Positions 13,241 through 27,400 of a DNA stretch of 64,000 nt are shown one piece after another (positions within the stretch are counted from its first letter, which is position 1; the number at the start of each line of letters is the position of its first letter). The position numbers and the translations under genes are program-made. The notes under the pieces are model-generated. The model did not search any database and was not told where the DNA came from. It worked only from the letters and a program-made list of their open reading frames with translations. The stretch covers positions 185,471 to 249,470 of the forward strand of contig NMRA01000473.1 of the NCBI GenBank assembly GCA_002633005.1. The letters are read 5' to 3'. The stretch is from Phoronis australis (taxonomy: Eukaryota; Phoronida; Phoronidae).

Positions 13241-13582
13241 TCAAACTGAGACATGCGCTTTGATGTCCACACATGGATTTCTGTGTGCCGGTCATCATCT
13301 TTTCGCAGAGTTGTACAGGTTACCCTGCAACAAAGAGTACCTTAGTCGCCAGGCCTATACAACTTCTATTAGCACCAGAGTCTGGCGAATATCTCGAAAT
13401 GAGGCCATTTGGTCAAACTTTTACCATGCTGATTTACGCTCTGATTTATTTGCGAACTTCAACATTTTAAATTAACAATTACTTTTCTTATTTTCTTAAG
13501 TGTGAGTCGAGTTTGAGTTCGAAGATTTGACCCACATGTGTACAACCGATCGCGTCACTGCATCATTGGAGCGGATTTGAGC

Positions 13583-13642
13583 AATGAAAAAGTGGGGAGC
13601 TATAGCCCCCTCCCCCCAGTCCCCTATGGTGAGCCGCCCATG
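13583..13642 (-). repeat. terminal fragment of the GGGCGGCGCA-type foldback element
   Basis: Contains a GAAAAAGTGGGGAGCTATAG core, CCCC/GGGG arms and the end sequence GAGCCGCCCATG. This matches the end of the complete element at 38380-38528. Only one end is present. Confidence 0.55.
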
Positions 13643-15329
13643 TATATTTATTTCATTTCTTCGAATGCCGAGCGCATTTTTCAAAATTATGAATGCTTTG
13701 TACCGTTGTGATTCGTCGACTATTTTGGTTCAGTGCCCGACTCCAGACCCTGCACCGGCTGCAATTGTGATCTCAAACTATTTACTTGCCATCTTAATTC
13801 CATTTTTAACTATTGGGCATTGATAACATGCATTCCTACAAAGTCTTTTAAGACAAAAATAGACTTATGAGCCCTTTCTTACTCCAATCACATTCATTAT
13901 CTGTCAGTGATGCTGAGGCTAGGTGATACTCAATATGTGGCTGACAACCACGTTCCCAGCAATGGTATTGCGCAATACACTCTTTTTGTCCATCAAAACG
14001 CACTCCGAGATACAGTAATGAAGTGAAATTAAACCTAATCCCAAAATAGTGTAAGTCCTAAATAGCTAATATTGCTTTTAGATTTGAGATTCTTTTCTTG
14101 ATAGAAGCGACATCCGACGGAAGCCAACCTAACCCTAACAGAATATTCATCTACGAAAGATTGACTTTTTCATGGATTTTATCAACAAATGAATACCTGT
14201 TAATAGTCTAAAAAGGCGATTATTTTCCGATTTCCAACATTTGGCCTTTTGCAAAATGCACTCCGCGTCGAATGTTCTTTGAAAGTTTCAGAGCACTTCA
14301 GACTGAAGTCTGTTTTCGCGAGCCATTTGTACGGGGGCCCATCAAAAGGCCACAAGATCTAACTTTGTGAAAGAGGGTATTGGAAGCAAACTTAATAGCG
14401 GGCGATGTGGGATAGCTCAAGAACTGTGGGGACTCGTATAAGAGTCGAAAATTATGGTGTCTTGCGGAATGAAATTTGTGTCGACCAGGTAGAGGAGCAA
14501 AAATCGAGCGTCATCTCAAATTAACAGTAACCTGCAGACATCTGATAGTTTAAGGGCCTGGAAAATGTTAATCCGGGTGCTGGTCTTCCTCAATTCGACT
14601 AGTGTCATGACGTGAAGCTCACACAATTGAAAGCAAAGAAACTACACAGTGCTTTCCATTATTGGATATGTTTTATGTTTTGCTAGTAATAAAATTTTAC
14701 CTTCCATCAACACTTGAACAAAGCACTAATTCTAGTACTAGATCTAGAAAAGCAGTGAAGGTGCAGTTGGTGTGTGACTGTGCAGCTGCACCATTGCTGA
14801 CTCTTATAATTCACTTTATGCGTGTACCTGGCCATACCAGGCTGCTGCTGGTTCGACTCTTGGTTAGGGGTTTCATTTGTCTAAACATGTTAAAACTGCT
14901 AACAAAAGACAATTACTGTTCTCTTCTACTGTACGAAATGTTTTCACTAAACAAACACGTCCAAGCAGTGCAACTGAATAATGCCAAGTGAAAAATGTGA
15001 AGACAGTTTTTATTTTTATAACAAAGAATGGGTAATTCCAGCTCAATTTGTTGGTAATATCACCATTTAAAGTGTTATCTCACCAGACAGAATCGCGTTC
15101 GGTTTACCGGATGACTTTACTCTGTGAGCACGGGTGAGCCAAGTTCCAGGTAACAGCTTTACTAAGGACCTCACACGATATCAGTGACGTCAGAATGTAA
15201 ACCCTGGGAAAATGTATCTGCATAACGCCTGATAAAAATCCCCAGGTTTGTAATACATCAGTTGTAGGGAGAGTTTTCACACTTCTCTAAACGCAGTGGT
15301 TCACAGCTTGACTCTTCAGATTAATCACG
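13643..15329. other. upstream region of the METTL27-like gene; no gene seen
   Basis: No exon, recognised repeat or clear core promoter can be supported. The last 100 bases before ATG 15330 probably include the 5' UTR, since the nearest in-frame stop is only 21 nt upstream of the start. Confidence 0.35.
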
Positions 15330-15428
15330 ATGTCGTACGAATTAATGAAGGAAACCGCTATTAAGACAGAGTACGGGCAGCAAGAGATAACGAATGTGTA
15401 CGACCAGTGGGCGGAAAATTACGAGAAG
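15330..15428 (+). CDS. METTL27: METTL27-like exon 1
   Basis: Encodes residues 1-33, ending in YEK, and contains the family motif YDQWAENYE. The donor is GTAAGG directly after AAG, phase 0. Translation past the donor loses similarity at once. No clear TATA box or initiator is visible upstream, so the transcription start is not placed. Confidence 0.88.
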
Positions 15429-18400
15429 GTAAGGGTGAACGGTGTCCAAAGAGTGATATCTCTCCCTATTTACGGGACAATGTTTGTTTTTATGCTACTC
15501 TACAGATTGTATGCGGGGGGTCGCGCCTGTGCTTCAGTCGAAAACACTCGTAATGTAGTCAGTTTGCTGACAATCCAAAAGTAGTCATTATGTAGCTTGA
15601 CTGGAACTGAATGTAATAATTTTTACAAAACGTAGTCACTTTCAAATTGAATCGTTTCAGTTTTTCGAGCGCGACGGCAAAGTGGATACGGTGTATGTAG
15701 CTGTTACGCTGGCTGAACTGCTTGGCAATGACAAGAAGGCTCGCGTTCTGGACGTAGCTGGTGGCACTGGACTTGTCAGTTATGAGGTACTTGTCCAACA
15801 TTATGAGCGTTTGGCACATTTGGTGTTATGCCCAATGCAGCTGTGCTCATCTACTGTACTCGTCCGGGTTCGCCAATGCTTGGCTTACCGCCCAACCCCC
15901 ATTTTTATGATCGAGACCTCCTGAAAAGTGTGTGTGCTTTTGTGAATGTTCGTCTCGCAAAACTAAGATTCCAAAACGTGCGCAACTCGCTTACCTTTCA
16001 ATGACAATCAATAAGTTTTATCAGAACCGGGAACTTGCCTTACTATGGCGGTAAAATACCCGTATTCTCATGCTCTTTACTGAAGGAGACACAATTGTCT
16101 CCTTTGGATTACGCGTGAAACTCGCGTCAGCATGTGCTGATCACTGAGACACAACTTCTCGAATGTATTTCATTGACGTGGAAGAACCAACAAAGCGGTA
16201 GTTGACAAGAATTTCAAGTCCGCGGCCTACCTTTCTAGATTCCCGACAGTACACGAAACATCACCACCCAGAGCAATGAAATAAAACGAGCACACTCGGC
16301 TGGTACATGACCAGCGATTTTGGAAACTCTACCGACATTGTTTTGGACGCATTGTTTTGAACGCAAGCAGATACGGGCCATTGTTCCGTGTCGACTCACT
16401 CCTGGCACCAAAACGGAAGCGCCCAACCAAAAGCAACAGCCCATGAAATAAACTTGTAATTAACCGCAAGTTGAACATTCTATCCACATCTACGTGGTCA
16501 AAACCTTATTTTTTGAACTCTTGATTTGCCTGTTGACTTTTTACATGATGGGTCTTTGCTTTTTTACATGATGTGTTCTTGCTTCAAATTATTTTCGCAG
16601 CCGACTGACCACCCCTATTGCCTAATAGTAGTATCGTCCGATTGTTGAGCACGTGCTTTAAAGTTTTACATTGTTCAAACTAGGTTTAAACTTTTTAGAA
16701 GAAAGACCGGCTGTCAATCATTAGCATGTTTGGTTGCCAAAGTAACTAGCGGCAGCATATCTTTACCAAATGACCTGCTTTCCGTAGCAATACGTGACGA
16801 TCAAGCGTGGTCTTGAGTGATCTTGCTTTTCTCTCAAGAAACTTGCCCTACTGAAGGCACGTCTATCTGTAAGAATACCTTAGTTCCAAGACATGACGAG
16901 CAGCGACCGAGGTACGTAATAAGCCAATCACGCTCGGGGTCATGACGCCATTGTATCGTGTGCGCTATTCCACTTCAGCCCGTCGACGTCCGTTACTTCA
17001 ATCCGCCGACGTGTATTTTAACTGAAATGCTTAAAGTCCGACGTCAGTGTAGCTCCGTGAGGGTAAAACCGGTCCTTTGTGCAGTAAGCACCCACTCCCG
17101 ACTTTTCAAAAATTTCAATTTTAACCGCCCATGCTCGGATTACTGCCCACCCCCTGTTTTTTAGATTCCCAATTTAAGCGGTAACCCGGACGAGAACGGT
17201 ATTCATCGAATAATCTATAATTCTATTATCGTTTCTAGTCAACTTCACACTAGCCTCGTTTTTGTTCTATTACAGGTCCATCTTCCAAATTGCCATGACC
17301 ACTGTCCCTACTGGCCTAGCCAGGGGGAGACGGCAAATGCAAAATTGTTTGCGACCGAGGAGGGATTGAACTGAGTTTCACCCTGGAGCTGGGGGCATTT
17401 TACAATGATAGGCTGCCGTATGCCATCCCAAAAACTAGTCGCTCATCATCATCTAAGGCCAAAAACTCTGTTTGGTTCTGAGCACGCCTGTGGCTTTTTT
17501 CCAAAAAATAATCTTTTTTCAAAGCCTCACGAATGCGTTAATGTTAGTCTTCAATTCCGTGGTCACATTAAATTCCCGAGGCCAATAAATCAATGAGTTT
17601 ACGGTAGAAAAATGGTCACATTTCAGTTGGGAGATTATCGGGTGCGCCAAGCAGGCGTTGGAGTCAAAAGTCAGCAATCGCTTCTATTGAACCAATGAAA
17701 AAATGATTGATCACACAACGCATCGGGAAATGTGTTATCCATAATGTCTTGGTCATGCTGTTCTGGTCGCATGAGGGCTCTGCAAAGGAACGTAATCGGG
17801 GTTGAGTTTTGTAGACGCCAACTATCAGGTGGGGCTCCTGCAGTTATCCGCAAGTAGTCACTGTACGATTTTCACTGGGTTTTGCCAGGTTGTGCACACT
17901 TTACTGGACCTGCTGCCTTTTTCCCAGTGTGTTGAAAACAAAATAAAGTTTGTAAGTTGCTTCACATCAAAACTGCTACAAATGACCACAGAAACTTCAG
18001 GTGTTCCTAACTAATCAGAGCAATGCTACGTATAAACTGCTCAGTAAATTATCAGACAGTAAACTCCGCCACTGATAATAAATGGAATTTCTGTGTCAGA
18101 GATAAAGTCTTTGATGCAGAATAAGTTCGATCCCAAACGTTTTGTTGTTCGTGAACGTTTCAGATTCTAGATGGACAATAAACGCAAACCAGGAGAGTCC
18201 ATACAAGAGCTACCCGGGCACATTCGCCAAGATGCTGGCAAATTCTAGTTCAATGAGACATCCAGTGGAGAAAACAGATCAAGTTTGAGTCTAATACTGG
18301 AATAAAAACTTACAAAAATTAGCGAAGTTGCGTCCACATCTCACGGACTTCAGCTTGGGTTGTGACGTTATCGTTATTCTGGCCAATTGGTGGCGTTTTG

Positions 18401-21400
18401 GCCAGACGGCGCCGCATTGACGTCAGAACACCATCCCATAGTGTGACAAATCAAATCTTAAACCGCCTCTTTTATTTAAAGAGGGACTCTCAATGCGCTC
18501 ATGGAGAGCTTCCTTTACACCTCTTCTGAACCAGTCTTCCTCAAAGTCTAGGATAGTGACATCATCAGTACTGAAATCATGTCCAGTGGCGCACAGGTGG
18601 CTAAAAATAGCCGAAACATAAGTGTCCCCGTAACTAGGACGACGATGTTGTGACATACGCATTTTAATGGACTGTTTCGTTTCACCAATGTAACTGCCTG
18701 AGCACTGGGCATCCTTACACTGGACACCATAGACAACACATGATTTATTACCCTTGGGGGTCTTGTCCTTGACATTAACAATTTAGCTGCGGAGAGAATT
18801 AAACGGTTTGTGGATGATAGAAATGTCAAACTGTTTAAATGTCCTCTTGAGGCAGTCAGAAAGACCCTGGACGTAGGGAATCACCACACGAGTAGGATAA
18901 CTCACAGTGGTGGTTGTCTGAGTGTTTATTTTTCTCCTCCATGATCTTAAACAGTTTGACATTTCTATCATCCACACCAAGGGGTTTTAATCAAAAAACG
19001 ATTACCATTTTGACACCAGGGTGATTTCAGGAAATAATGGAAAAGTTTACCTCGATGCTATTTCAGTTAGTGGAAGGAATGCCGCTGAACATCTTAGTAA
19101 TTTGCGCGCCTTACTTCAAAGGCTGCAAGACAAAGGCACGCAATGCACAGAAGAAAAATGTTGATTTGCACAACCGACATTTTAGTACCTTGGACATTTA
19201 TTGAGTAGACAAGGTATTGAAAGGTTCAAAGGTCGACGCTGTTCTTAAGATGCTATCACCTAAAGTCATCGCAGGTCTTCGTTTTTTGGGTTCAGTGAAA
19301 TTTTATGGGAAGTTTGTTCAAAATCTTCTTACTTTGTCTGAACCACTTAATCGATTGAAAAAGAAGAATACGTCATGTAAATAGGAAACTGGAGAACAGC
19401 TTTTAAGCATTTGAAAGATGTTCTTTGCACAGATGCAGTATTAGCACACTTGAATCCGGATTTGGATCTGGGAATTTCATGTGATGCATCCAACGTAGGA
19501 ATAGGTGCAATTTTTTCATCGATACCCGGATGGTAGTGAACGTCCAATTTCAAATGCTTCGAAAACGCTTACTGAAACGCAACGTCGGTACAGTCAGATT
19601 CAACGAGAAGCACTGGCAATCATTTTTGCGCTTAAAAATTTTCATCAATTTCTCCATGGGAGACATTTGGTATTGGTTACGGATCACAAACCCTTAGCAT
19701 TATTCGGTCCCACTAAAGGAGTACGTGCTATGGCAGCCAACAGATTAGCTGGATGGTCATTATTTCTAGGCCAATATGATTACAACATAGAATATCGAAA
19801 AACAGCCGACCATTTGTAATGCAGATGCCCTTAGTCGACTTTCATGTGGAACCGACGTCAATTTTGATGGGGAGGAAGTGCAAGCAGATATAGTGTTGTC
19901 TTTTTAGTGAAGGAAATAAGTCTTCAGTTTGACTCGCAGTTGCTCATTTAAGAATCACAAAGGGATCCCGTTATTGCGATGGTCATTCGTTACATTACAG
20001 AGGGGTTAGCCGAAAGACATATTAGTGTATAATGGCGGTTGATTTGAATGTGACTTTCATTCTTGAAATGCGAGTTCTGGTGTTATGGTGGTTTTGACGA
20101 CTGAAACAATAAGGAATCGGAATTTCAACCATTTTGTTGGTGATTTAAAAATAATATAAGTGATAGCACACTGGTGTTTCACAAAAACGAAAAAATAGCT
20201 GAGAATTTTTGTTTTCACACCGATGATAAATGGGCTATATTTAAGAACTTGAAAAACACGTTTTAATCGTTCAGATTAATGCAATTATTGTTGTTTTTTA
20301 ATTCTGGTCACAGAGTTATGTATTTGACCATGTTTTGTCTAGCTACAGAAAAGAGGAATATACAACGTGGACGGTGTAGACGCGAGTCGGGGTATGCTAA
20401 GAATTGCAAAGGAGAACGGCGTGTATAACAACACGTTTTTGCGCCGGATAACTGCCGAACCGACGGAGGGCTTTGTACAAGGTAATTGAAATTGACCTAT
20501 ATTCTGAGTAACTGGTTGGTTTGAAATCAAACAAACGAGTCTGGTCACTGTTTCCTGTTTAGTGTAGACGTTTCTACGCACAATTTCAAATGAGGCTGCC
20601 ATTCTGAATCTGCCATTCAGCTATTACGCGGCTTGTTACCATTGAGGTGCGAAGAACATCAGGGTAGAGTTCAATAGCTGTCTCGCGGCGAGAAAATATA
20701 GGCAATATCACGTGCTCTCATTTAAAATACACGCAAAGTGTCGCGTAATCTCGCGAAGTCTTGCTTTTCAGCGAGGTCCTAGCGTTTCTGAACTCTGGAA
20801 TAGTCTAAATCATGTAGTGCAAAAACATAGGCTCTTGCAAACTTAACAGAAAAGTGGCCATCTGTGTGCAACGACGCGACATAGGCTATGTACCAATCGT
20901 GTGCGCAGTGGTGGTCCCCCGGTTGTCTGCGGCTAATTGGAATTTTAGCGTTAAAAACACACCAACGCCAAGATAGAGTGAAATGGCACGTGTTTTCCCA
21001 GTTCAAGACAAAAGCGTATAGAGTGGCTTCTCCCGTCTCCACCTTTACACCGTTCGTTAAGCCTGGAGAAAAAAGTAATACATAGGAGAGAATTTTTCTG
21101 ACCTAACGCTCCAGGTTTTTATAGGTTCCTATGATGCAGTCATCGCAACAGGGTGTTTTGCCAAGAAGCACTTGCCAGTTGCATGTTTAGTGGAACTTCT
21201 TAGGATTGTAAAAAGGGGTAAGTAGCCAGTTCGTTTGTTATTGATTTACACGGCCGTTGACAGGCTGTTGTTTGCAGTGCGTTTTGCTCCAGCTTCCATC
21301 ACCAGATTTCACTTATCCATTGTCAAGCCGAGAAAACGTATGGATAACCTGCGACACCAAACTATTAAAAAGACATGAAAACCAAAGTCTCGTGTATTCA

Positions 21401-24400
21401 TCGTGTGGTTATCTAGTCTGAAACTGCTGATGAAGATTAAATATTTCGTATCGTATATGTCGAATACATTTCTCCGTTTTCTTCTTCTTTATAGGCGTTT
21501 CCTTTGAGACAAATGTTATACAAAGCGGTTATAAAGTCACCTAAAGTCTCAATTAAATTGTATGTAGGACCCCAGAAAAATATCCAAATTTTCATGTACT
21601 ATGCTTTGTGCACTCTGTTTTCTTAACTGTTTTCACAAATTGTTTTTTAAATGTTTCACTCTTTGAATGAGGGGGTATAAAAATAGGACTGATATTGAAG
21701 AGATTCATGAAAACATTCAAAAATTGCATGGTAAAACGAAAACGAAATGATATTTTAGGAACCTGTAACAGTGTTTTTGAATTTCACCTTGAGCATTTAT
21801 ACCAAACGAAATTTAGCCATGTTCTTGATACTTCTCAATGTATCTTTTTTCTATTTACTAAAACGACATGGTGACGTGATCCAATAAATTACAGACTGGT
21901 ATAAAGTTAGCATTCAAATGCTACAGGCTTTCTGCAGTTTGGTGACGTGATCCAATAAATTACAGATTGGTATAAAGTTAGCATTCAAATGCTACAGGCT
22001 TTCTGCAGTTTGGTGACGTGATCCAATAAATTACAGATTGGTATAAAGTTAGCATTCAAATGCTGCAGGCTTTCTGCAGTTTGGTGACGTGATCCAATAA
22101 ATTACAGATTGGTATAAAGTTAGCATTCAAATGCTACAGGCTTTCTGCAGTTTGGTGACGTGATCCAATAAATTACAGATTGGTATAAAGTTAGCATTCA
22201 AATGCTGCAGGCTCTCTGCAGTTTGGTGACGTGATCCAATAAAATACAGATTGGTATAAAGTTAGCATTCAAATGCTGCAGGCTTTCTGCAGTTTGGTGA
22301 CGTGATCCAATAAATTACAGATTGGTATAAAGTTAGCATTCAAATGCTGCAGGCTTTCTGCAGTTTGGTGACGTGATCCAATAAATTACAGATTGGTATA
22401 AAGTTAGCATTCAAATGCTACAGGCTTTCTGCAGTTTTGTAGATATTTGGCTAATTGCACAGACTTGTCGATCACGTGATACACGTCATTACACCTCTTG
22501 TCGATCACGCGATACATGTCATTACACCTCTTGTCGATCACGTGATACATGTCATTACACCTCTTGTCGATCACGTGATACATGCCATTACACCTCTTGA
22601 CGATCACGTGATACATGTCATTACATCTCTTGTCTATCACGTGATACATGTCGATACACCTCTTGTCGATCACGTGATACATGTCATTACACCTCTTAGT
22701 CAAAGTTATTTCTGGGCTTCGAAATAACAGACAGGGCGTTATGTGTTGAGACCAAGGTCATCAAATATCAAGGCACACATTGACTTGGAATGATGTGACA
22801 TTGGCTTCAAGAAATAACGGAACTGAAAATCTAATGCCTTCAAAAAATATCCGCTTATGTTAATCTGTTCACTGTCATTTGATCGGGTTATTACTCTGCG
22901 CGTGTAAGCGCAGAGTACTGTTGTTCCTGGGTTTTCTTCAATTTTATTCTTCTTATTGTTATTCTTCTTCCGACCACCTTTGAGGCTTAATAACTCCAAA
23001 TTGGGTGCAGGTACGGTCTTTAAATTCAGCATATGACTTTTGACAGTATATAAATTTTGATTGGTTATATAATCATATTCCATATTGCACCGGAAGAGGT
23101 CGCTTGGTGCAAAGGTCATATAATTTTCAAAACGCTACTCCTCCTTCAATTTTAAAGCTATCTTTTTCAAATTCGGTGCACAGGTATGAGTCAACATGTC
23201 AATTTAAAAAATTACTTTTCTAAGTAATCGGGTCATCCAATCAGGTGGAATAGGTCAAAGGTCATTAGGTGCAAACTAAAATTTTGAGCTAGACACTTCA
23301 AATTGGCAGGTCTGGCTGCCACAGGTAAATAAATTCGGAATCCAAAGTTTCAGGTCATTTAGTGCAAACATGGGGTCATTAGGTGCATTTTTCTTCTGAA
23401 AATTTGACCTTTTCAATCAGCAAGTATTCTGATGTGTCAACCGTTAGACAACTGCGATTCTCAGCGTTAAACACATTTTCCATGGGCTTTGCAATAATTC
23501 TCCTAAAGGTACTTAAAATGCACCGGATAAGGTCAATTAGTGCAAAGGTCATGTAACGTTCAAAATGTTATATGCCTTACGTTTTTGAAGGAATTCTTTT
23601 CAATTTCAGCACAATGGTGTAAGTCAGCATGCCAATTGAATACCCTACTTTACTTTGCAATAGGCTTAACCAATCAGAAAAAATTGGTCAAAGGTCATTG
23701 AGTGCACACTAAAATTTTGAGCTAGAGACTTCAGAATTACGTATCTGTTTACTAAGTGCGATTGAGTTTGAATTCTAAATTTTCAGGTCATTTGGTGCAC
23801 CCATGGGGTCATTAGGTGCATTTTTCTTCTGAAAGTTTGACCACTTCATTCATCTTGTATTCTGAAGTGCTTAAAGTAAAACATCTGTGATTGTTAGCAT
23901 TGACCACACTTTTAATTGAGTTAACAATTACTCCCTCATCGGGGCTCATAATGCACCGGAAGAGGTCAATTAGTGGAAAGGTCATCAAAAATTAATATGT
24001 AATTTCTCCTACAATTTTGAAGAATTCCTTTTCATATTGGTAAAGGGGTTGCTGTCAGTAACTTCCCATAATAATTCCAGTAATACGCACGCGCAGAGTC
24101 CGTTATTGTCACGCCGTGACAATAATCTTTCTAGTTGGGTTTTGAATTTAGTGTCATCCGAATTTTGGGCCACTCCTCCTGGAATATTTAGATTATAACT
24201 CCGCCGTTTTGCATAAGATTCATATCGTCAGAAAGCCCTTCATCAGTTCTTGATGGTGTGTGATTATAACTCCAGCAAACCATAAATAATTGAATTCATA
24301 AATAATTGTCATTTCGCATACCTGGCATATTATTTGTGAAAGCCAAGAGTGATACCAAAAATGCGAAAAATAGAAGAGTGTAATAGTAACATGAAAAAGA

Positions 24401-27400
24401 AAGGAACAAGAGAGGCTTTGTAAATGACTTATTAAACCGGCAGGGAAATAATTTCAACGGTTCAAAGACAAATATTTTAGAACATTTGTAAACAAGTTCT
24501 TTCTTATAATACCATTCACGATGTCGTGCTCCAGCGAGTTCGCAAGAAATTCGCAGTCAAAGCACAAAAAGTTCCCAAAACGCCCACACATACCTCGTAC
24601 TTTGACGGTTCGAGGTCAAGACGGTACGGAAATTGCCGGTTTGCCGCATGAAGTCACGATGTCTATAACTCTTCACTTAGCTGTCCGTCCGTAACTCATC
24701 GCTAATTTCCGTAGCGTCCTTGACCTCAAACCGTCAAACTTGCAAGGTATGTTTGGGCTTTTTGGGAACGTTTTTGTGCTTTCACTGCGAATTTGCGAAC
24801 TCGCTGGAGCAAGACACCATGAATGGTACTATTTGAAAGAACAATTGCTCATGGTTTGTTGAACTCCTGTTTTGTGTAAATTTATTGAGTTATGTGTTTG
24901 ATGTGGACGGCTGAATCGAAGCACCCGTGGAATTTATGCTCGGAAAATGTCCCGAAAATAATAGGTGCGTCGCAAGCTCCGTTTCCAGAGCTACAAAGGA
25001 GACCGTGTATAGACGATATAAGGTCATTTATTATGACTGATTAGGTACAGAAATATGAGTGTACAAATAACATAAAGATAAAATAATAATCTCTGGAAAG
25101 ATGGGCAATAAAAAGCGCAGAGGAGAGGGTGGTAGAGGGTGGGAAAAAATGAAGAGAGATTAGACTCGAACCTAAGTGCTGCTAAAGCGAAGTACTGATG
25201 GCAGGAAATATAACGTTACTGAGAACAAAGGAGCCCTATGAGGCGTAGCCAGCAATATTTTGGAGCCAAAGAAAGTCCCAATCAGAGAGCGTGGAGGCGA
25301 TTGCATGACACCGTTTTCGTCCGCAATGTGAGTGCCGGTGTCGTCACTCGTGATGTTCATGTTTTTAAAAACGGGGGGCATTTTTGAGAAGTACTTACGC
25401 TGATGTGTTGGGACGTCAATGTCACATTAAATCACTCCGATCAGAGCATCGTCTAGGACCATGAACGATTTCTGTCAAAGTATTATGCTTTTCCGTGGGT
25501 AAAGCGTACAGTGTACTTCTGGGCTCTCTCATTTTAAGGCTTCCCATGAACATCAAAAGTTTACTTCGTACTTATAGCCGTTATTCTTGGTGTATTTTCG
25601 AAATTCATTTTTTCCTCGCGTAAATCACTCATCGATTTTCCGTGGGTGTTATTGTTGACCATAGGCGAACCGTCTTTACTTCGCGTGAGCCCGCAATCTT
25701 GACCGTGCCTGCAACACTCGTGAAACTGAAAGACTTTGTGCTGTTCTAGCCAACACCTATCCTTGGTGCCATAGGCAGATTTAAGGGGGGGCACGGGGTC
25801 CGGCCGCCCCCCTCCTCCCCTTGGCTGCCGCAAGCAAAATGACACAACACGCGAAGCGTGAGGAAATATTGAGTTCACTAACTAGGACCGGTAGCGGATG
25901 AGGCGTTGACTCAGACCCCAGATCGAAGCGGTATTGTGCTCCCATTATATTTTTTTTACTCCAACGACAGACTTTGCGAATAGAAGGTCCACAACCACGC
26001 CCGCGCAATTAACGGGCCCGCCTGTGCAGATGCAATCGTGCTTTGCAAAATTCCCCGAGGCAACATGTTGCCCCCCCCCTTATGGTATCCTAGATCCGCC
26101 ACTGGGGGCAAAGCCGTACACTAAATATAGTAAAAAAGTGGTAAAATTTTATCTGACACAAAATTAGTCTTATTTTTTACTTGAGTAAATTAAATTATTT
26201 ATTGGAAAAAATGGCGTTCTACCGTTATTCTGTTTCTAACGTTGTGGAGCGATCTTTAGCGGCGGCTTTTGGCGCCATGAAATATTTCGTCACCTATTTG
26301 CCTGTTTCTTTTGTCACCGATTCTTCAATCAACTGTTGTTCTTTCACGAGTTTGCGTACACTTCACAACAAATTATCGGAACTGGTTTCACTTCATTATA
26401 AGTTTTTAGAATTTTTATATCGAAAAACCGAATTTCAGAAGGAATTTTGCTGCTGCCAAGCTATCATCATCTCCGAGAGATGTTGCAAAAAGTTGGGAAA
26501 TGGCGCGTGCGCGTTTCACGAACGTACTGTTTTCAATACGACAACATATCTTTTTTCTTTGTTAGAAAAGACGGAGGATTGCGCAAGAAAATAACGTTTA
26601 TTAGAACGTAACGGGCAAGGTGAGTGTTGTTTGATTCCCAGATTGTGAATGTACCCCGTCCGGTCTTTAGCTCTATAGTCCGGATACCTATCGTCGACAG
26701 GCTCCAAAGGTCGTCCGCCATCTTCTTTCGCGAGCAGCGCAGCCACGCGGGACTGAGCGTTCCAATTTGGAGTGCTCGTCTGCACGTTAGGTACTAACCT
26801 CTCGGGAGAAACACGCATGGAAGAACTGAGACTAAAATTAATGCATTTACCGACTGTTTTTTTTTTGTTTTTTTTGAGGCCACTCCAAAACTTGTAGATT
26901 TTACTAATGCACTTTTTTGTTCATTTTCAGAAGATATTTTCGAAATTAAATTTTCTTCAGAAGGAACAAAAACCTACACAGATATTGTTTATGCAATGTG
27001 TCTATTTGTCCCAGGCACCAACCGACACCTGTTAGGCCAAAGGAAAAACGCAGCAGACAAATGGAACACGCTGGGTGCTTAACAGTTTCGGCCCACGCCT
27101 TGGTCATCAAAATATTTTCCACTTGTTTTTTATTGAAAAACGAAGTACTGATCTCAACATTTATGTTGAAATTTTTGGTTAAAGCATTTTGAATTTATTT
27201 GAAGAAAATTAAAATACTTTAATTGATAGAGAATAGCCACCAATAAAGTAAAACATTTACTTTATTTCACTATATTGCATTGTTACATACAACACAGCAT
27301 GGCATAATCAAAAATAAAAGAAGAGATTGAGCAATAAAATGCAAATACAACTTGGGTATTTATTTAATTATTTATGATTGCAGAAGCCTGTTAAAGGTGA

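Noticed and set aside
22464-22694. CRISPR-like regular array
   Set aside because: The units are contiguous with no unique spacers, and the DNA is animal.
22404-22703. 99-codon frame with an 11-residue repeat
   Set aside because: It is the translation of the 33-bp satellite, which stays open only because 33 is a multiple of 3.
22739-23119. 126-codon minus frame
   Set aside because: It overlaps the end of the 433-bp-repeat element and has low-complexity Lys/Asn runs without a domain.
26181-26594. 137-codon frame in repeat R1 copy 2
   Set aside because: The homologous copy at 720-1080 is not open in the same frame, and no domain is recognisable.
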